NCBI GenBank assembly: GCA_032191425.1
Contig: CM063441.1
Coordinates: forward strand, 33,491,067 to 33,555,066
Origin: Lymantria dispar
Lineage: Eukaryota; Arthropoda; Insecta; Lepidoptera; Erebidae
DNA length: 64,000 bases
Reading direction: 5' to 3'
Shown here piece after piece: positions 34,401 to 39,330 of the stretch. Each line of letters starts with the position of its first letter. Positions within the stretch are counted from its first letter, which is position 1. The translations under genes and the position numbers were made by a program. The notes under the pieces were generated by a model, which searched no databases, was not told the origin of the DNA, and saw only the letters and a list, made by a program, of their open reading frames with translations.

Positions 34401-34808
34401 AAACATCATATACTAAAGGTATTTGTTTAACAGAACTTACAAATACAATATTTTGGGATACAATAAAAGAATTGTATCATAGGCTGATACCTACTACTAC
34501 TGTAATAAAACAGTGAAATTATTGGTTTATAATTTTTCTGACACAGGTTACAGAAAGTAATAATTATTCTATAATAATAATAATAATTGGATGAACATTT
34601 ATTTAAACAATATATTCACAAAACTATATATAAGATGCATGTTTGTCTACGAAAGCAAAAAAGGTAATTCCCTTAAATAAAATTGACTTAGACTTACCTT
34701 GTGTGGCCAAACATTGGGCATGAGAAAATCATAGGTGTCCACTTCGTACCCAGCAACAAATCCTATATAACTCAACGATACGAAAAAAATAAAAACAGAT
34801 TTATCCAT
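7337..34808 (-). CDS. Phm: Peptidylglycine alpha-hydroxylating monooxygenase (PHM), 9 coding exons
   Basis: PHM hydroxylates the alpha carbon of the C-terminal glycine of peptide precursors, using ascorbate, oxygen and two coppers in the secretory pathway; a separate lyase (PAL) then releases the amidated peptide. The join, in minus-strand order, is 34808-34698, 27671-27614, 23260-23173, 19642-19567, 18563-18437, 17357-17309, 16725-16580, 13578-13389, 7493-7337. It totals 1002 nt, giving 333 aa, and every junction keeps frame with GT-AG ends. Residues 1-20 look like a signal peptide. Copper A ligands are H69, H70 (TAHHMLLYG) and H147 (LQVHY). Copper B ligands are H214, H216 (RTHTHGLG) and M289 (EMCNFYLMYW). 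R212, N291 and Y293 match the known peptide-binding residues. No PAL domain follows, as expected for insects, where PHM and PAL are separate genes. The exon structure is inferred by eye, without transcripts. Confidence 0.95.
7600..7690. repeat. Fragment of palindromic GTTTCGAACAC repeat family
   Basis: It contains GGATTTTATCGCATTTGATT and GACGTTTCGATCAC, similar to 14156-14295, 46323-46438, 58765-58880 and 61585-61690. It is in Phm intron 8, about 110 nt from exon 9. Confidence 0.45.
8011..8240 (-). mobile_element. SINE family S copy, interrupted by a hAT element
   Basis: Reverse orientation, with a CATCA tail remnant at the left, CCTCCGCAATGGGAGGGAAA, GTCGTCTTTTACGACA and ACCGTCACCAC. Its 5' end continues beyond the hAT insertion at 9303-9314 (GTCACCACACGC). 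Confidence 0.7.
8241..9302. mobile_element. Nonautonomous hAT element in Phm intron 8
   Basis: Terminal inverted repeats CAGTGGCGGCTG / CAGCCGCCACTG are flanked by a perfect 8-bp duplication GTCACCAC (8233-8240 and 9303-9310), the hAT hallmark. The target was the SINE S 5' end. Without the nested MITE it is about 633 bp. No transposase ORF. Confidence 0.88.
8513..8933. mobile_element. 421-bp hAT-type MITE rich in TATCGATA
   Basis: Termini TAGGGATGTGCGATATT and AATATCGCTCATCCCTA are inverted repeats with one mismatch. An 8-bp duplication GTTATGAG flanks it at 8505-8512 and 8934-8941. Eight exact TATCGATA octamers lie inside. It is inserted in the hAT element at 8241-9302. Confidence 0.88.
9333..9478 (-). 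mobile_element. tRNA-derived SINE (family T) fragment
   Basis: It shares AAATTACA, ATTTGT, TGCATGG and ACGCCATCTACGCAGTC blocks with the better copy at 52625-52766. The promoter boxes are eroded. Confidence 0.5.
9479..9931. repeat. Left arm of a ~460-bp inverted repeat
   Basis: It matches the reverse complement of 12604-13069 through blocks such as TTGTTGCATGCCGTTTTTAT, ACACCGGAGTCGATAG, GGGTCCGAAAAATCAC and GCCATATTGGCGTA. The right arm has about 37 extra nt. Both arms are in Phm intron 8. Confidence 0.85.
10131..10203 (+). pseudogene. Possible LINE thumb-region fragment
   Basis: Translation LYLFNTLIGSQLEYAVLIWN resembles the post-reverse-transcriptase block (S-x-LEYA-x-x-x-WN) of CR1/Jockey-group LINEs. 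It is short and isolated. Confidence 0.4.
10380..11238. other. Intron sequence of unknown origin
   Basis: Moderately GC-rich with short ORFs (for example 10573-10779) and a stretch near 11005-11070 reading FIAFKLFKRNVRDLLPPERM, which looks like an old LINE C-terminus. No domain is firmly recognised. Confidence 0.35.
11254..12264 (+). mobile_element. 5'-truncated R1-clade-like LINE with target duplication
   Basis: The 3' end of a non-LTR retrotransposon: C-terminal ORF to 11971, about 270 nt of GC-rich 3'UTR, and a 20-nt A run. The target duplication GTTTAAGCAGCGCC is perfect at 11240-11253 and 12265-12278, proving this is one insertion. It is antisense to Phm in intron 8. Confidence 0.92.
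11277..11972 (+). pseudogene. R1-like LINE ORF2 C-terminal part (231 aa, 5'-truncated)
   Basis: The open frame starts MAIRAIRGYRTVATEAACLL and ends RRRREYLRLMPP. Residues around 135-151 form a C-x2-C-x8-H-x4-C zinc motif (CHHCRCDEDTAQH then TLEVC) typical of the region after the reverse transcriptase in R1-clade elements. The endonuclease and catalytic RT are missing. The frame is intact, suggesting a recent insertion. Clade assignment is by pattern only. Confidence 0.8.
12604..13069. repeat. Right arm of the ~460-bp inverted repeat
   Basis: Reverse complement of 9479-9931 (see there). It lies about 320 nt from Phm exon 8. Confidence 0.85.
13250..13350 (-). mobile_element. tRNA-derived SINE (family T) head
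   Basis: On the minus strand there is GGGTTCGAATCCCACGCGGG with a B-box-like core, after a degraded A box (GGCATGATAGTC). It ends about 40 nt from exon 8. Confidence 0.55.
13389..13578 (-). CDS. Phm: Phm exon 8 (residues 219-282)
   Basis: It encodes GISVSGYVVRQDDSGDVWTL and continues through LGQKNPQLPQMFYPVVD to ILAARCVMNNTRPYIVRI. The PQLPQ-x-FYP and ILAARC blocks are typical of the PHM C-terminal lobe. C269 and C290 correspond to a known disulfide pair. The donor is GTAAGT. Confidence 0.95.
13690..13925 (-). mobile_element. SINE family S copy
   Basis: Reverse orientation: AGCTCATATACGTCCCACTG, GTCGTCTTTTACGACATCCA, GGATAGGGAGTGGTGAATTG. It lies about 110 nt upstream (in gene sense) of Phm exon 8. 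Confidence 0.7.
14010..14155 (+). mobile_element. 3' part of a Helitron
   Basis: Ends TGGTTGCTAG followed by T. It keeps AGTAACATAGGCTATATTTT and GGGAACGGGAACTATGCGGG from the shared Helitron 3' half; the 5' part is lost. Confidence 0.65.
14156..14295. mobile_element. Palindromic MITE (TTGTAAATAAAA termini)
   Basis: It begins TTGTAAATAAAAT and ends AGTTTTATTTATAA. Inside, TTCGAACACTTTACAGC pairs with GCTGTAAAGTGTTCGAA. It directly abuts the Helitron end on its left. Confidence 0.65.
14316..16565 (+). pseudogene. Decayed CR1/Jockey-group LINE ORF2 with poly-A tail
   Basis: The reading is spread over four open segments in three frames (14316-15017, 14938-15180, 15278-15814, 15682-16392), so it is broken by frameshifts and a small loss near 15140-15190. 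Recognisable RT blocks are GPDQIPAIFF, YRPISNL, YTDYIKCFDRIDHN, GVPQGSLLGPLLF and FADDMKIF, followed by SILEYGSQICNP. The 3'UTR ends in A-rich sequence at about 16529-16565, only 15 nt from Phm exon 7. Its orientation is antisense to Phm. Confidence 0.88.
16580..16725 (-). CDS. Phm: Phm exon 7 (residues 170-219, copper B His-x-His)
   Basis: It encodes MPRQAGVILLGTSGMIQPNN, then VEHMETACTINENKVIHPFA and FRTHTHGLG. H214 and H216 are copper B ligands and R212 matches rat R240. The donor is GTAAAT. The poly-A tail of an antisense LINE begins within about 15 nt of this donor. Confidence 0.95.
16798..17041 (+). mobile_element. SINE family S copy, nearly full length
   Basis: Starts TTCCGTGTGGTGACGAAATA. 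It includes TGCCCGTGGATGTCGTAAAA and CCCAACAGTGGGACGTATGT and ends in a degenerate GAT/TATGA tail. It is in Phm intron 6 (583 nt), which it largely fills. Confidence 0.8.
17060..17260. other. Intron 6 remainder
   Basis: It contains a GC-richer segment (AGTCGACCCTGGTCGATG, CGCCTTTCACGACCCC) that looks like old repeat sequence of unknown type. Confidence 0.3.
17309..17357 (-). CDS. Phm: Phm exon 6 (residues 154-170, 49-nt microexon)
   Basis: It encodes QGKTDNSGVFLKYTKRQ, matching the SGV-x-L-x-YT stretch after the HY motif in PHM. The short exon is fixed by phase: it receives two bases of Q154 and donates two bases of Q170. The donor is GTAAGT, followed by a long T tract. N159 occupies the position of vertebrate C186. 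Confidence 0.9.
17581..17833 (+). mobile_element. SINE family S copy, full length
   Basis: TCCGTGTGGTGACGGAGTAA at the 5' end, ACGTGGATGTCGTAAAAGAC in the middle, and GATGATGATAATGATG at the 3' end. It is in Phm intron 5. Confidence 0.82.
18437..18563 (-). CDS. Phm: Phm exon 5 (residues 112-154, copper A H147)
   Basis: It encodes IVYAWARDAPSLHLPQDVGF, then HIGKDSPIKYLVLQVHYMHR and FS. LQVHY carries the third copper A histidine, H147. The donor is GTAAGT and the acceptor TTACAG. One base of Q154 is in this exon. Confidence 0.95.
18925..18998 (-). mobile_element. RTE-like LINE small fragment
   Basis: Reverse complement matches the CCAGTGTGTGTTACCAGTGA ... ACGTGGTCCCTAAATGTAGG region of the RTE-like LINE. 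It faces the larger fragment that begins at 19077. Confidence 0.6.
19077..19556 (+). pseudogene. RTE-like LINE C-terminal fragment ending at Phm exon 4
   Basis: It encodes VYDQCVLPVMTYGTKTW in frame, then frameshifted remnants of the RRxRRSTLRWQWEGHIARR region. It finishes at ATGAGGGAGGCGTACGTCCA and a GAATGATGATGG tail. Antisense to Phm in intron 4; its tail stops about 10-20 nt from the exon 4 donor. Confidence 0.8.
19567..19642 (-). CDS. Phm: Phm exon 4 (residues 86-111)
   Basis: It encodes WSCGEMQSNEIDDTYNTASP followed by CRSGSQ, the cysteine-containing loop before the IVYAWARDAP strand. The donor is GTTTGT, weaker than the GTAAGT at most other Phm donors. An antisense RTE LINE ends about 10-20 nt into the following intron. 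Confidence 0.9.
19711..19852 (+). mobile_element. SINE family S, 5' half, cut by an R1-like LINE
   Basis: CCACGTGGCGATGGAGTAAG through ACACCCTATACCAACC, then an abrupt switch to the LINE at 19853. The SINE 3' half is missing on the other side. Confidence 0.7.
19853..20563 (+). pseudogene. R1-like LINE C-terminal fragment, second copy
   Basis: Nearly identical to 11254-11990. It differs by a 35-nt loss at about 19983-19989, which shifts the frame so that the reading is split (19857 onward, then 19987-20538). It ends shortly after the stop (GTGATCGGACCGGA) and lacks the 3'UTR and A tail. Same C-x2-C-x8-H-x4-C motif (CHHCSCDEDTAQH). In Phm intron 3, antisense. Confidence 0.85.
20820..20905. repeat. 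Cluster of perfect short palindromes
   Basis: Arms GTAGAGGGTCGTAA / TTACGACCCTCTAC around one base (20820-20848). Arms ATTAAGAATACC / GGTATTCTTAAT (20859-20870, 20894-20905) enclose GTTACGACTCGTAAC (20875-20889). Confidence 0.8.
20986..21144 (+). mobile_element. SINE family S, internally deleted
   Basis: 5' TTCCGTGTGGTAACGGTAGG and 3' CCCAATAGTGGGACATTTAT plus an ATGATGATGAG tail are kept, with about 80 nt missing between. Confidence 0.7.
21291..21362 (+). mobile_element. SINE family S, 5' fragment
   Basis: TCTGCGTGGTGATGGAGTAA to GTCGTAAAAGACGACAGTGG only. Confidence 0.6.
21490..21604 (-). mobile_element. SINE family S 3' half with (CT)n
   Basis: TCATCATCATCATC tail, CCATATACGTCCCACTGTTG, CATGCTGGTCAGACATG, then a (CT)n run at 21583-21604 where the SINE stops. 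Confidence 0.65.
21885..22165 (-). repeat. LINE-type 3' end family A copy
   Basis: Reverse orientation of the family at 95-515: TTATTGCAAACTGTGGCAAA, TACACCTGATGGTAAGTG, GGACCGGCCCGCGGCTGTAG. Confidence 0.65.
22361..22414 (+). mobile_element. SINE family S, 5' fragment
   Basis: TTCCGTGTGGTGACGGAGTA followed by CACAGTTCACCACCG; truncated after about 54 nt. Confidence 0.55.
22582..22796 (+). mobile_element. Nonautonomous Helitron, short (TCCATACTAATATTATAAA) subtype
   Basis: Starts TCCATACTAATATTATAAA after A, ends GGGTTGCTAG before T: the Helitron TC...CTRR ends with A/T insertion. It contains the TGTTTGTTTG stretch and the common 3' half. Confidence 0.78.
22829..23046 (+). repeat. SINE S 5' stub joined to family A 3' end
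   Basis: TCCGTGTGGTGACGGAGTAA is followed at about 22854 by TTTCTGAGGTTGTTTGCATG of family A, ending TTGCAATAAAAG. It is a chimera or an insertion junction. Confidence 0.55.
23173..23260 (-). CDS. Phm: Phm exon 3 (residues 57-86, copper A His-His)
   Basis: It encodes VGFQPNATMHTAHHMLLYGC followed by SEPGANDSVW. H69 and H70 are the paired copper A ligands. The donor is GTAAGT and the acceptor is TTTTCAG. The W86 codon is split into exon 4. Confidence 0.95.
23588..23795 (+). repeat. Diverged family A-like repeat
   Basis: CATCCGGGGTAGTACAAAAC, CTCGCAGAAAATAGACATC and CACTTCCTGTT-like blocks. A similar diverged copy is at 32692-32872. Confidence 0.4.
23880..24060. repeat. AT-rich stretch with GTATACC inverted repeats
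   Basis: (TA)n at 23925-23943, then GGGTATACTG ... CAGTATACCT and a second GAGTATACCGTCTTTC unit. Confidence 0.5.
24060..24185 (-). mobile_element. tRNA-derived SINE (family T) fragment
   Basis: AAATTACACTCAGAACAACA, ATTTGTGGATCATGC, and ATCTTAACCACTACGCCATT (A box on the minus strand). Confidence 0.6.
24420..25700. other. AT-rich intron 2 sequence, nothing firm
   Basis: It holds an imperfect AGGATAAAGG-type purine repeat at about 25265-25325. The open frame over 25044-25421 (-) runs through that repeat and has no recognisable domain. Confidence 0.45.
25732..26094 (+). pseudogene. Helitron PIF1-type helicase fragment
   Basis: One frame reads YLSIEESVNFPTEFLNSLQV, then PGMPLHCLRLKIGSPMILLR, NLNSPKLCNGTRMIV, one stop, then LQFPIKLAFSFTINKAQGQT LKYC. 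PGMP-HCLRLKIG, CNGTR and INKAQGQT are C-terminal blocks of PIF1-like helicases in Helitron Rep/helicase proteins. The in-frame TAG after MIVK and lost ends mark it as dead. It is the only recognisable Helitron coding sequence here. In Phm intron 2, antisense. Confidence 0.85.
26176..26431 (-). mobile_element. R1-like LINE 3'UTR fragment
   Basis: T run at the left (A tail), CCCGGCTCCGTCCGGGGCGA, TCGTCGTTGGGCCGACCACC, and CACCCGCACCCTCGGCTA at the stop-codon end. It matches the 3'UTR of 11254-12264. Confidence 0.75.
26432..26620 (+). repeat. SINE-like family U fragment
   Basis: Blocks GACAGGCGACCAGCCAACTG, CCCCAAATAACTAGGATAAG match 28815-28995 and, inverted, 48650-48850. Confidence 0.4.
26781..27013 (+). 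mobile_element. SINE family S copy
   Basis: TTCCGTGTGCTGACAGAGTA, GACCGTGGGTGTCGTGAAAG, CCCAGCAGTGGGACATATAT, tail TGTGATGATGAT. Confidence 0.75.
27239..27501 (+). mobile_element. Nonautonomous Helitron, long subtype
   Basis: Starts TCTATACAAATAAATAAAAT after A, includes AAGTGTCTGTTTGTAATGTC, ends GCGTTGCTAG before T. It lies about 110 nt from Phm exon 2. Confidence 0.72.
27614..27671 (-). CDS. Phm: Phm exon 2 (residues 38-56 plus one nt)
   Basis: The acceptor is TTTCAG and the donor is GTATGT. It encodes DELYLCTPIRISPHANYYI. C43 aligns with the first cysteine of the vertebrate PHM core. It ends after one base of the V57 codon. Confidence 0.93.
27838..28050. mobile_element. Possible MITE with imperfect inverted ends
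   Basis: GACGTGACAACGTCTTAT at the left and TATGACGTTGTCACGTTC at the right are imperfect inverted repeats. Intron 1 of Phm. Confidence 0.4.
28545..28650 (-). mobile_element. Diverged R1-like LINE 3'UTR fragment
   Basis: CCATCCGGGGCAGCTCGTGG and TTGGGCTGACCACTGGTATC resemble the 3'UTR in reverse. Confidence 0.35.
28738..28998 (+). mobile_element. SINE-like family U with (GAT)n tail
   Basis: Starts like family S (GTGTGGTAGCGGCTTCGAAT, GGGTATCGTAAAAAACGACT). It then has a distinct body (CAAGGAGGGTTGACGACATG, CCCCAAGTAATTGGGATAAG) and ends AGATGATGATGAG. It may share the RTE-type tail. Confidence 0.5.
29405..29525 (+). repeat. LINE-type 3' end family A fragment
   Basis: CTCCCTTCACTTTATTCACA to CACTAACAGCAATAAAAG. 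Confidence 0.55.
29754..29901 (-). mobile_element. R1-like LINE 3'UTR fragment
   Basis: T run at 29754-29765 (A tail in reverse), CAGCTCCATCCGGGATGGCG and CGAACCGACCACCGGCGCAA. Confidence 0.65.
30233..30476 (-). mobile_element. SINE family S copy
   Basis: Reverse: CATCATTCACAATTTTAGCT, CCCCACTGTTGGACTC, GTCTTTTAAGACCACAGG, ACTCCGTCACCACACGGAAT. Confidence 0.78.
30760..32070. other. Intron 1 stretch with old, undefined repeats
   Basis: GC-richer blocks around 30770-30990, 31440-31550 and 31850-32065 share motifs (for example GTATTCTTAACCCATTACCA near the end) with family S or U ends but have no clear boundaries. The 78-codon ORF at 31221-31457 has no recognised domain. Confidence 0.35.
32296..32518 (-). 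mobile_element. SINE family S copy
   Basis: TCATCATCTCAGTCTATAAA, CGACATCCACGGGCAAGATA, GGGAGTGGTGAATTGTATTC. Confidence 0.75.
32520..33690. other. AT-rich intron 1 sequence
   Basis: Apart from a diverged family A-like piece at 32692-32872, nothing is recognised. Confidence 0.4.
33701..33936 (+). mobile_element. SINE family S copy, diverged
   Basis: TGTAGTGACAGAGTAAGAAT, AGGAGGCTCGGGTCCAAGAG, tail GAGATAATGATAATGA. Confidence 0.65.
34164..34359. mobile_element. 196-bp hAT MITE in Phm intron 1
   Basis: Ends CGGGGATTCCAAA and TTTAGGAACTCCTG are inverted repeats. An exact 8-bp duplication CTTTAGAG flanks it at 34156-34163 and 34360-34367. It lies about 340 nt from exon 1. Confidence 0.85.
34698..34808 (-). 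CDS. Phm: Phm exon 1 (residues 1-37, signal peptide)
   Basis: This exon runs from the ATG at 34808, which has A at -3 and G at +4, to a GTAAGT donor at 34697. It encodes a hydrophobic leader (MDKSVFIFFVSLSYIGFVAG) and the start of the PHM core (YDFLMPNVWPHK). It ends in phase 0. An untranslated upstream exon cannot be excluded. Confidence 0.92.
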
Positions 34809-34877
34809 AATTCAAAATTCGAATAAAAGTTTAAAAAATGAGTGGTAAATAAAACTCTCTAACAAACTGTTTTCTTA

Positions 34878-34884
34878 TTATATA
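34878..34884 (-). promoter_or_regulatory. Candidate TATA box of Phm
   Basis: TATATAA on the minus strand sits 70 nt upstream of the Phm ATG. This would give a start near 34852 and a 5'UTR of about 45 nt. The surrounding sequence is AT-rich, so chance occurrence is possible. Confidence 0.4.
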
Positions 34885-35044
34885 CTTGTATGAATCGTAA
34901 ATGTACAGGATTTAATAGAAATAACGGTAGAATATTTTACGTGTTGCTTCAGTAATGAAATGTATTCCGTCTCAGAAGCGACAAATGTTTGTGTAAATAA
35001 TTTTGCAAATAAATCGGATCAATAATATTGAAGCAAGTTTACTA

Positions 35045-35050
35045 ACGTCA
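35045..35050 (-). promoter_or_regulatory. Candidate CRE half site (TGACGT) upstream of Phm
   Basis: A TGACGT hexamer lies about 165-195 nt upstream of the candidate TATA box and start. It matches a CREB/ATF half site, but a six-base match alone is weak evidence. Confidence 0.2.
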
Positions 35051-35470
35051 TAACTGGGTTGCCAGCTGTACCACTTGTCAGTCTTGCCACTGTTGAATTG
35101 GCATTCTTTTACAGATGTGAAAAAAATATTGAAATCTAATTAATTATTATATACTATTAATTAAAAAAATAAAACAATGTGTATTAGACTATGTTAGCCT
35201 TTATTACATTACATAAATGAATAAACTTGTATTTCATGTAATGTTGTTTAGTATTTTTTTTGTTAGGGAGTAAGTACCATCTATGAACAAACATTGAAAC
35301 TTCTTTTAAAATTTAAATAGTTTCAATATAAAACATTAGATGTCGCTAATAATTACAATGAATCATGAAAGGCAATATTTAGGAGATTTTGTGACAATTG
35401 TTGTGGTGACAATAAAAAAATATACGTAATGTAGCACTATCCCTTATTTTCCCTTAGGGATCGTAAATAC

Positions 35471-36072
35471 AAGGGAGGGCACACCGTCATCACTGCGATT
35501 GCGACGAAGACACGGCGCAGTACACACTCGAGGTGTGTGCCGCGTGGGCTGGGGAGCGCCGTGAACTCGTCGCAATCATCGGTGCCGACCTGACGTTGCC
35601 GACTATCGCTAGGGAGATGGTCGCCAGCGTCGGCAACTGGGACGCCGTTGCCGCCTTCTGCGAGGCTGTCATCTCGCGGAAGGAGGCGGCGGAATGTGTG
35701 CGGGACGAACGACACGGTGGACACAGTCCTCCGGCGGCAACTGGGGCGGCGCAGGCGCGAGTATCTGTGCCTGATGCCGCTCTAGCAGAGGCTGCGGGTG
35801 ACCGGACCGGGGATTTAGTCCGGCACCCGTGGAGAGGTTAGCCTCGCGACAGCGGTCGGCGTCCCGGGGGAACGTTGATAGGAGAAGGACTCCCTCGGAG
35901 TATTCCGTCGAGTCGACCACTGAAGTCAAGGAACTTTGCACCGGTAGTCGGCCCAACGACGAAGGCGACGTGCTATATGGGTGGGTTACGGGGCCGCGCG
36001 CCATCCCTCTGTCGCGCCGAACGGAGCCGGGTGGCGGGAGCGCTGACCGTAGCCCACATCAAAAAAAAAAGA
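35471..36072 (+). mobile_element. R1-like LINE 3' end upstream of Phm, with target duplication
   Basis: Target duplication ATCGTAAATAC is present at 35460-35470 and 36073-36083. It carries the zinc motif and C-terminus of ORF2 (for example IIGADLTLPTIAREMVASVG), frameshifted near 35705, then the 3'UTR (GTCGGCCCAACGACGAAGGC) and an A run. Inserted 663 bp upstream of the Phm start codon, divergent from Phm. Confidence 0.88.
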
Positions 36073-36602
36073 ATCGTAAATACTGGCTTAGGGATCACCT
36101 GGAGAATGGCTAGCAATACTCTGTTCTGTTGGGTAACTTGCAACGCCAACTGCCATCGCTAATACCACTAGGCAAGCGTGGCGTTAAGTATCATTTCCAC
36201 TTGGGAAAAAATGAAGTGGGCTGTCTAATAGTGGATGGAAATGAGCTTATAAATGGATGAATATTTACAGAAGTGTTTAGATGGTGTCTGTGACTTAAGT
36301 ACCTACTGGGATGAATTGTATTCGGTCGACAATATAGTACCTACTTTATACTAATATTATTACTGATATTATAAGGCTGAAGATGTCGTTTGGTTGAACG
36401 CGCTGATCTCTTTAATCACTAGTTCGGGTTGAAAATTCTTTTATCTGTTTTTCTCTCCTGACGCTGACGAAGTTGAGTAGTTTGAGAGGTAGGTAGTATT
36501 TTATAAATGAGTAAGTGAGATTTTATTGTGATGAAGGAGAGAAGGAATACAGGTCACCAACTTACGCTAGAGTATTTTTAAATACGTCTAAGTGATAAAG
36601 AT

Positions 36603-36745
36603 TTTCGTGTGTTGATTAAGTAAGATATACTATTCACCATCCCCTTTCTTGTCCAAGGGCGTCGTAAAAGTCGATTATGGTAGTATTGTAGATAGTAGCT
36701 ATGCAAGAGAAGTAAAACTCGTAATAAAATACTACACAAGTAAGT
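36603..36745 (+). mobile_element. SINE family S, diverged 5' half
   Basis: TTTCGTGTGTTGATTAAGTA, GGCGTCGTAAAAGTCGATTA, GCAAGAGAAGTAAAACTCG. Confidence 0.55.
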
Positions 36746-37044
36746 AATGAGACAAGTATGTAATGAGATAATGATAAAGAGATAAGTAGGTACCTATTTA
36801 GTTATATTAACGATTTCCCTACGATTCTAGACCTACCTACTTGATGAGACCACTTAAGTAAATAGTCTAAAACCCACCTTTTTATTCATTTTGACTAGCT
36901 ATGGTCTGGTTAGAACTTGTTAAGCCATTCGGTGTGTCAGAAGAGTGCTTCCGTGCACCGTCTCTTCTCCTTTTGCTTTTTCGTGAATATCTGCTATATT
37001 TCTTTAAAAATGGAAAAATATATATAAGGTAACAACCAAAATAA

Positions 37045-37269
37045 TTTCCGTGTGGTGACGGAGTAAGAATACAATTCACCACTCCCTATCTTGCCCGTGG
37101 ATGTCGTATAAGACGACAATGGGATATAATGTGCACATAACATCTGTGCAAGAGAAGGAAAACTCGAAATGAAACCCTATACCAACATGTCTGACTAGCA
37201 TGGTATAGTAGGTCAAATTCCCTCCCATTGTGGGACGTATGTGGGCTGCGATGATGATGATGATGATGA
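37045..37269 (+). mobile_element. SINE family S copy, near full length
   Basis: TTCCGTGTGGTGACGGAGTA, CTATACCAACATGTCTGACT, tail GCGATGATGATGATGATGA. It lacks about 30 nt near the end. Confidence 0.8.
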
Positions 37270-37280
37270 ACCAAAATAAT

Positions 37281-37640
37281 TATACTTCATCATTCACTGC
37301 TGGACGCAGGCCTCCATCATGTTTCGCCACAAAGTGTGGTCCTGTGACGCCTGCATCCAACTATGCCCAGCAACGTTCACCAGATCGTCGGTCCACTTAG
37401 TTTGTCCTACGCTGTGACGTCCGATACGTGGTCGCCACACGAATATCTTTCATCCTTAGCGGTTGTCGATTCATCACGCGATGTGGCCTGTCCAACGGCA
37501 TTTCGGCTAACTAATTCTTCATGCTGTATCGATTACACCGGTTCTTCTACGGATTTCCATATTCCAGATTCTATTTCGCAGCAAAATCCTGAGCATATTC
37601 CGCTCCATAGCACTCTGAGCGACTGAGCTTTATACTCACT
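37281..37640 (-). pseudogene. RTE-like LINE C-terminal fragment
   Basis: Reverse orientation of the 60262 end: TCATCATTCACTGCTGGACG, CATGTTTCGCCACAAAGTG, CCAGATCGTCGGTCCACTTA. It ends at the TCGCTCAGAGTGCTATGGAG region. It directly abuts the (GAT)n tail of the SINE at 37045-37269, tail to tail. Confidence 0.75.
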
Positions 37641-38275
37641 CATTATCATCTTTGAGAATTATACTTTTTCATTGAAAATAAATTTATTCATCCTTAGTAA
37701 GTATAATGGAAGATTCTTGTTGCAATAATAAAGTTATATACACCGTCAAGTCTGTAAACTACTTACGACGTTCCCCTCTCAAAATATCTATTCCGTTTAG
37801 CAGGATAAATTGATAGCGGCGACCAAACATCAGAGGGTACGCCTGAATGATCTTTCACAATAAGTTCAATTTGTATGCCAGATGTCTTGATGTACAATAT
37901 TAGGATTTATGTATCGTTACAAAAAGCGTTTCCCAAAATAACTATCTTCTTTGTTCAAGATTCATCATACAGAATAAAATGTGTCGCCATCATTTGAGAG
38001 TTGTAAAAATCGGTTGGTGCATCACCAGGGTAGAAGGAATGCTCTGGGTTACGTACATCTCATAATTTCCAAAGATAGCAATTGCCTTTTCAGTTTATGA
38101 ATGGCAATGACGCTATATGACGTTCTATGGCGAAGGCGCATGTCCAGCCTTGAACCGGAAAATACTGACAGGATTAAAAACTAAATAAATAACCTAATTA
38201 GAAAATTTGTCCAAAAACGGCAACTTTAATATAAATTAATTTATTACCATCACAGTTATTAAGAATTAAAAAAAA

Positions 38276-38485
38276 ACTATCACAGTTCATATGAGCTCGA
38301 GCCTCCTCCGCAAAGGGAGGGAAATTGAACTACTACACCATGCTAGTCAGATGGTTTGTTATAGAGTTTTATTTCGAGTTTTAGATTATATGCATATTAC
38401 ATAGGTATCTTAATCGCCTTTTTCAACACCCACGGGCAAGATATGGGGTAGTGAATCGTATTCTTACTCTGTCATCACACGGAAA
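38276..38485 (-). mobile_element. SINE family S copy
   Basis: GAGCTCGAGCCTCCTCCGCA, ACACCCACGGGCAAGATATG, CTGTCATCACACGGAAA. Confidence 0.72.
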
Positions 38486-38678
38486 CTACTAATACCTACT
38501 ATCACGAGTACGCAATTATTACCATAGGAAAGTCTCTACGCGTTTGATTTATGCTGAGTGCCCGACTATTTCTATCTCTCATACTCTCATGCAGAGGATG
38601 CGGAAAGAAGTTGATGAATCCTGGCGAATCTAATTAAGATTATCGTAATTTTTATTTTTTTTTAAGCTGATTAGTAAC

Positions 38679-38839
38679 ATCCGACCACTGACGTCAAGTC
38701 ACCTGCTCCGGTGGTCGGCCCAACGACAAAGGCAATGTGTCGCGCGGGTGGGTTACGGATGTGCACGCTTACGTCTCTCTGTCGCCCCGGACGGAGTGGG
38801 CGAGGAATGCGCCAACCGTAACCCAACCCCAAAAAAAAA
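38679..38839 (+). mobile_element. R1-like LINE 3'UTR end
   Basis: ATCCGACCACTGACGTCAAG, CGGTGGTCGGCCCAACGACA, CGCCCCGGACGGAGTG, then an A run at 38831-38839. Confidence 0.72.
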
Positions 38840-39207
38840 GCGGTTTATTGCATTGTTATCGGTATTTGATAGATGTGAAAAGTTTAAAGAAAATCTGATC
38901 GCTCAAAGTAGGGCAAAATTGAGCTCAAAGGTGGACGTTACAAACAAACATACAGGTGAAGCTAATAAAAGAGTGTTAAAAAGAGCATAAAGCAGTAATG
39001 AGGACTTCTGGCAGAAGTAAAAACTTAAAACTATAAACAAAGAGTTGTTATTTTCGGATATAACTGTTTGATCTTAAATGAAAATTTGTAAATTTAAGCT
39101 TTTTATTAGAAATATATGTAATATCTAGTTTTGACATCTATCGGCACAGATATAGTGATATTGACAAAGCTACAGATTTAGTATTAGTGTTAACAGATCA
39201 CGTGATG

Positions 39208-39266
39208 ACTTCACTTGATCTTATCTTATCTTTCTTATATCTTTAAACGAGCAATTCTTGTATATA

Positions 39267-39330
<64 letters not shown>

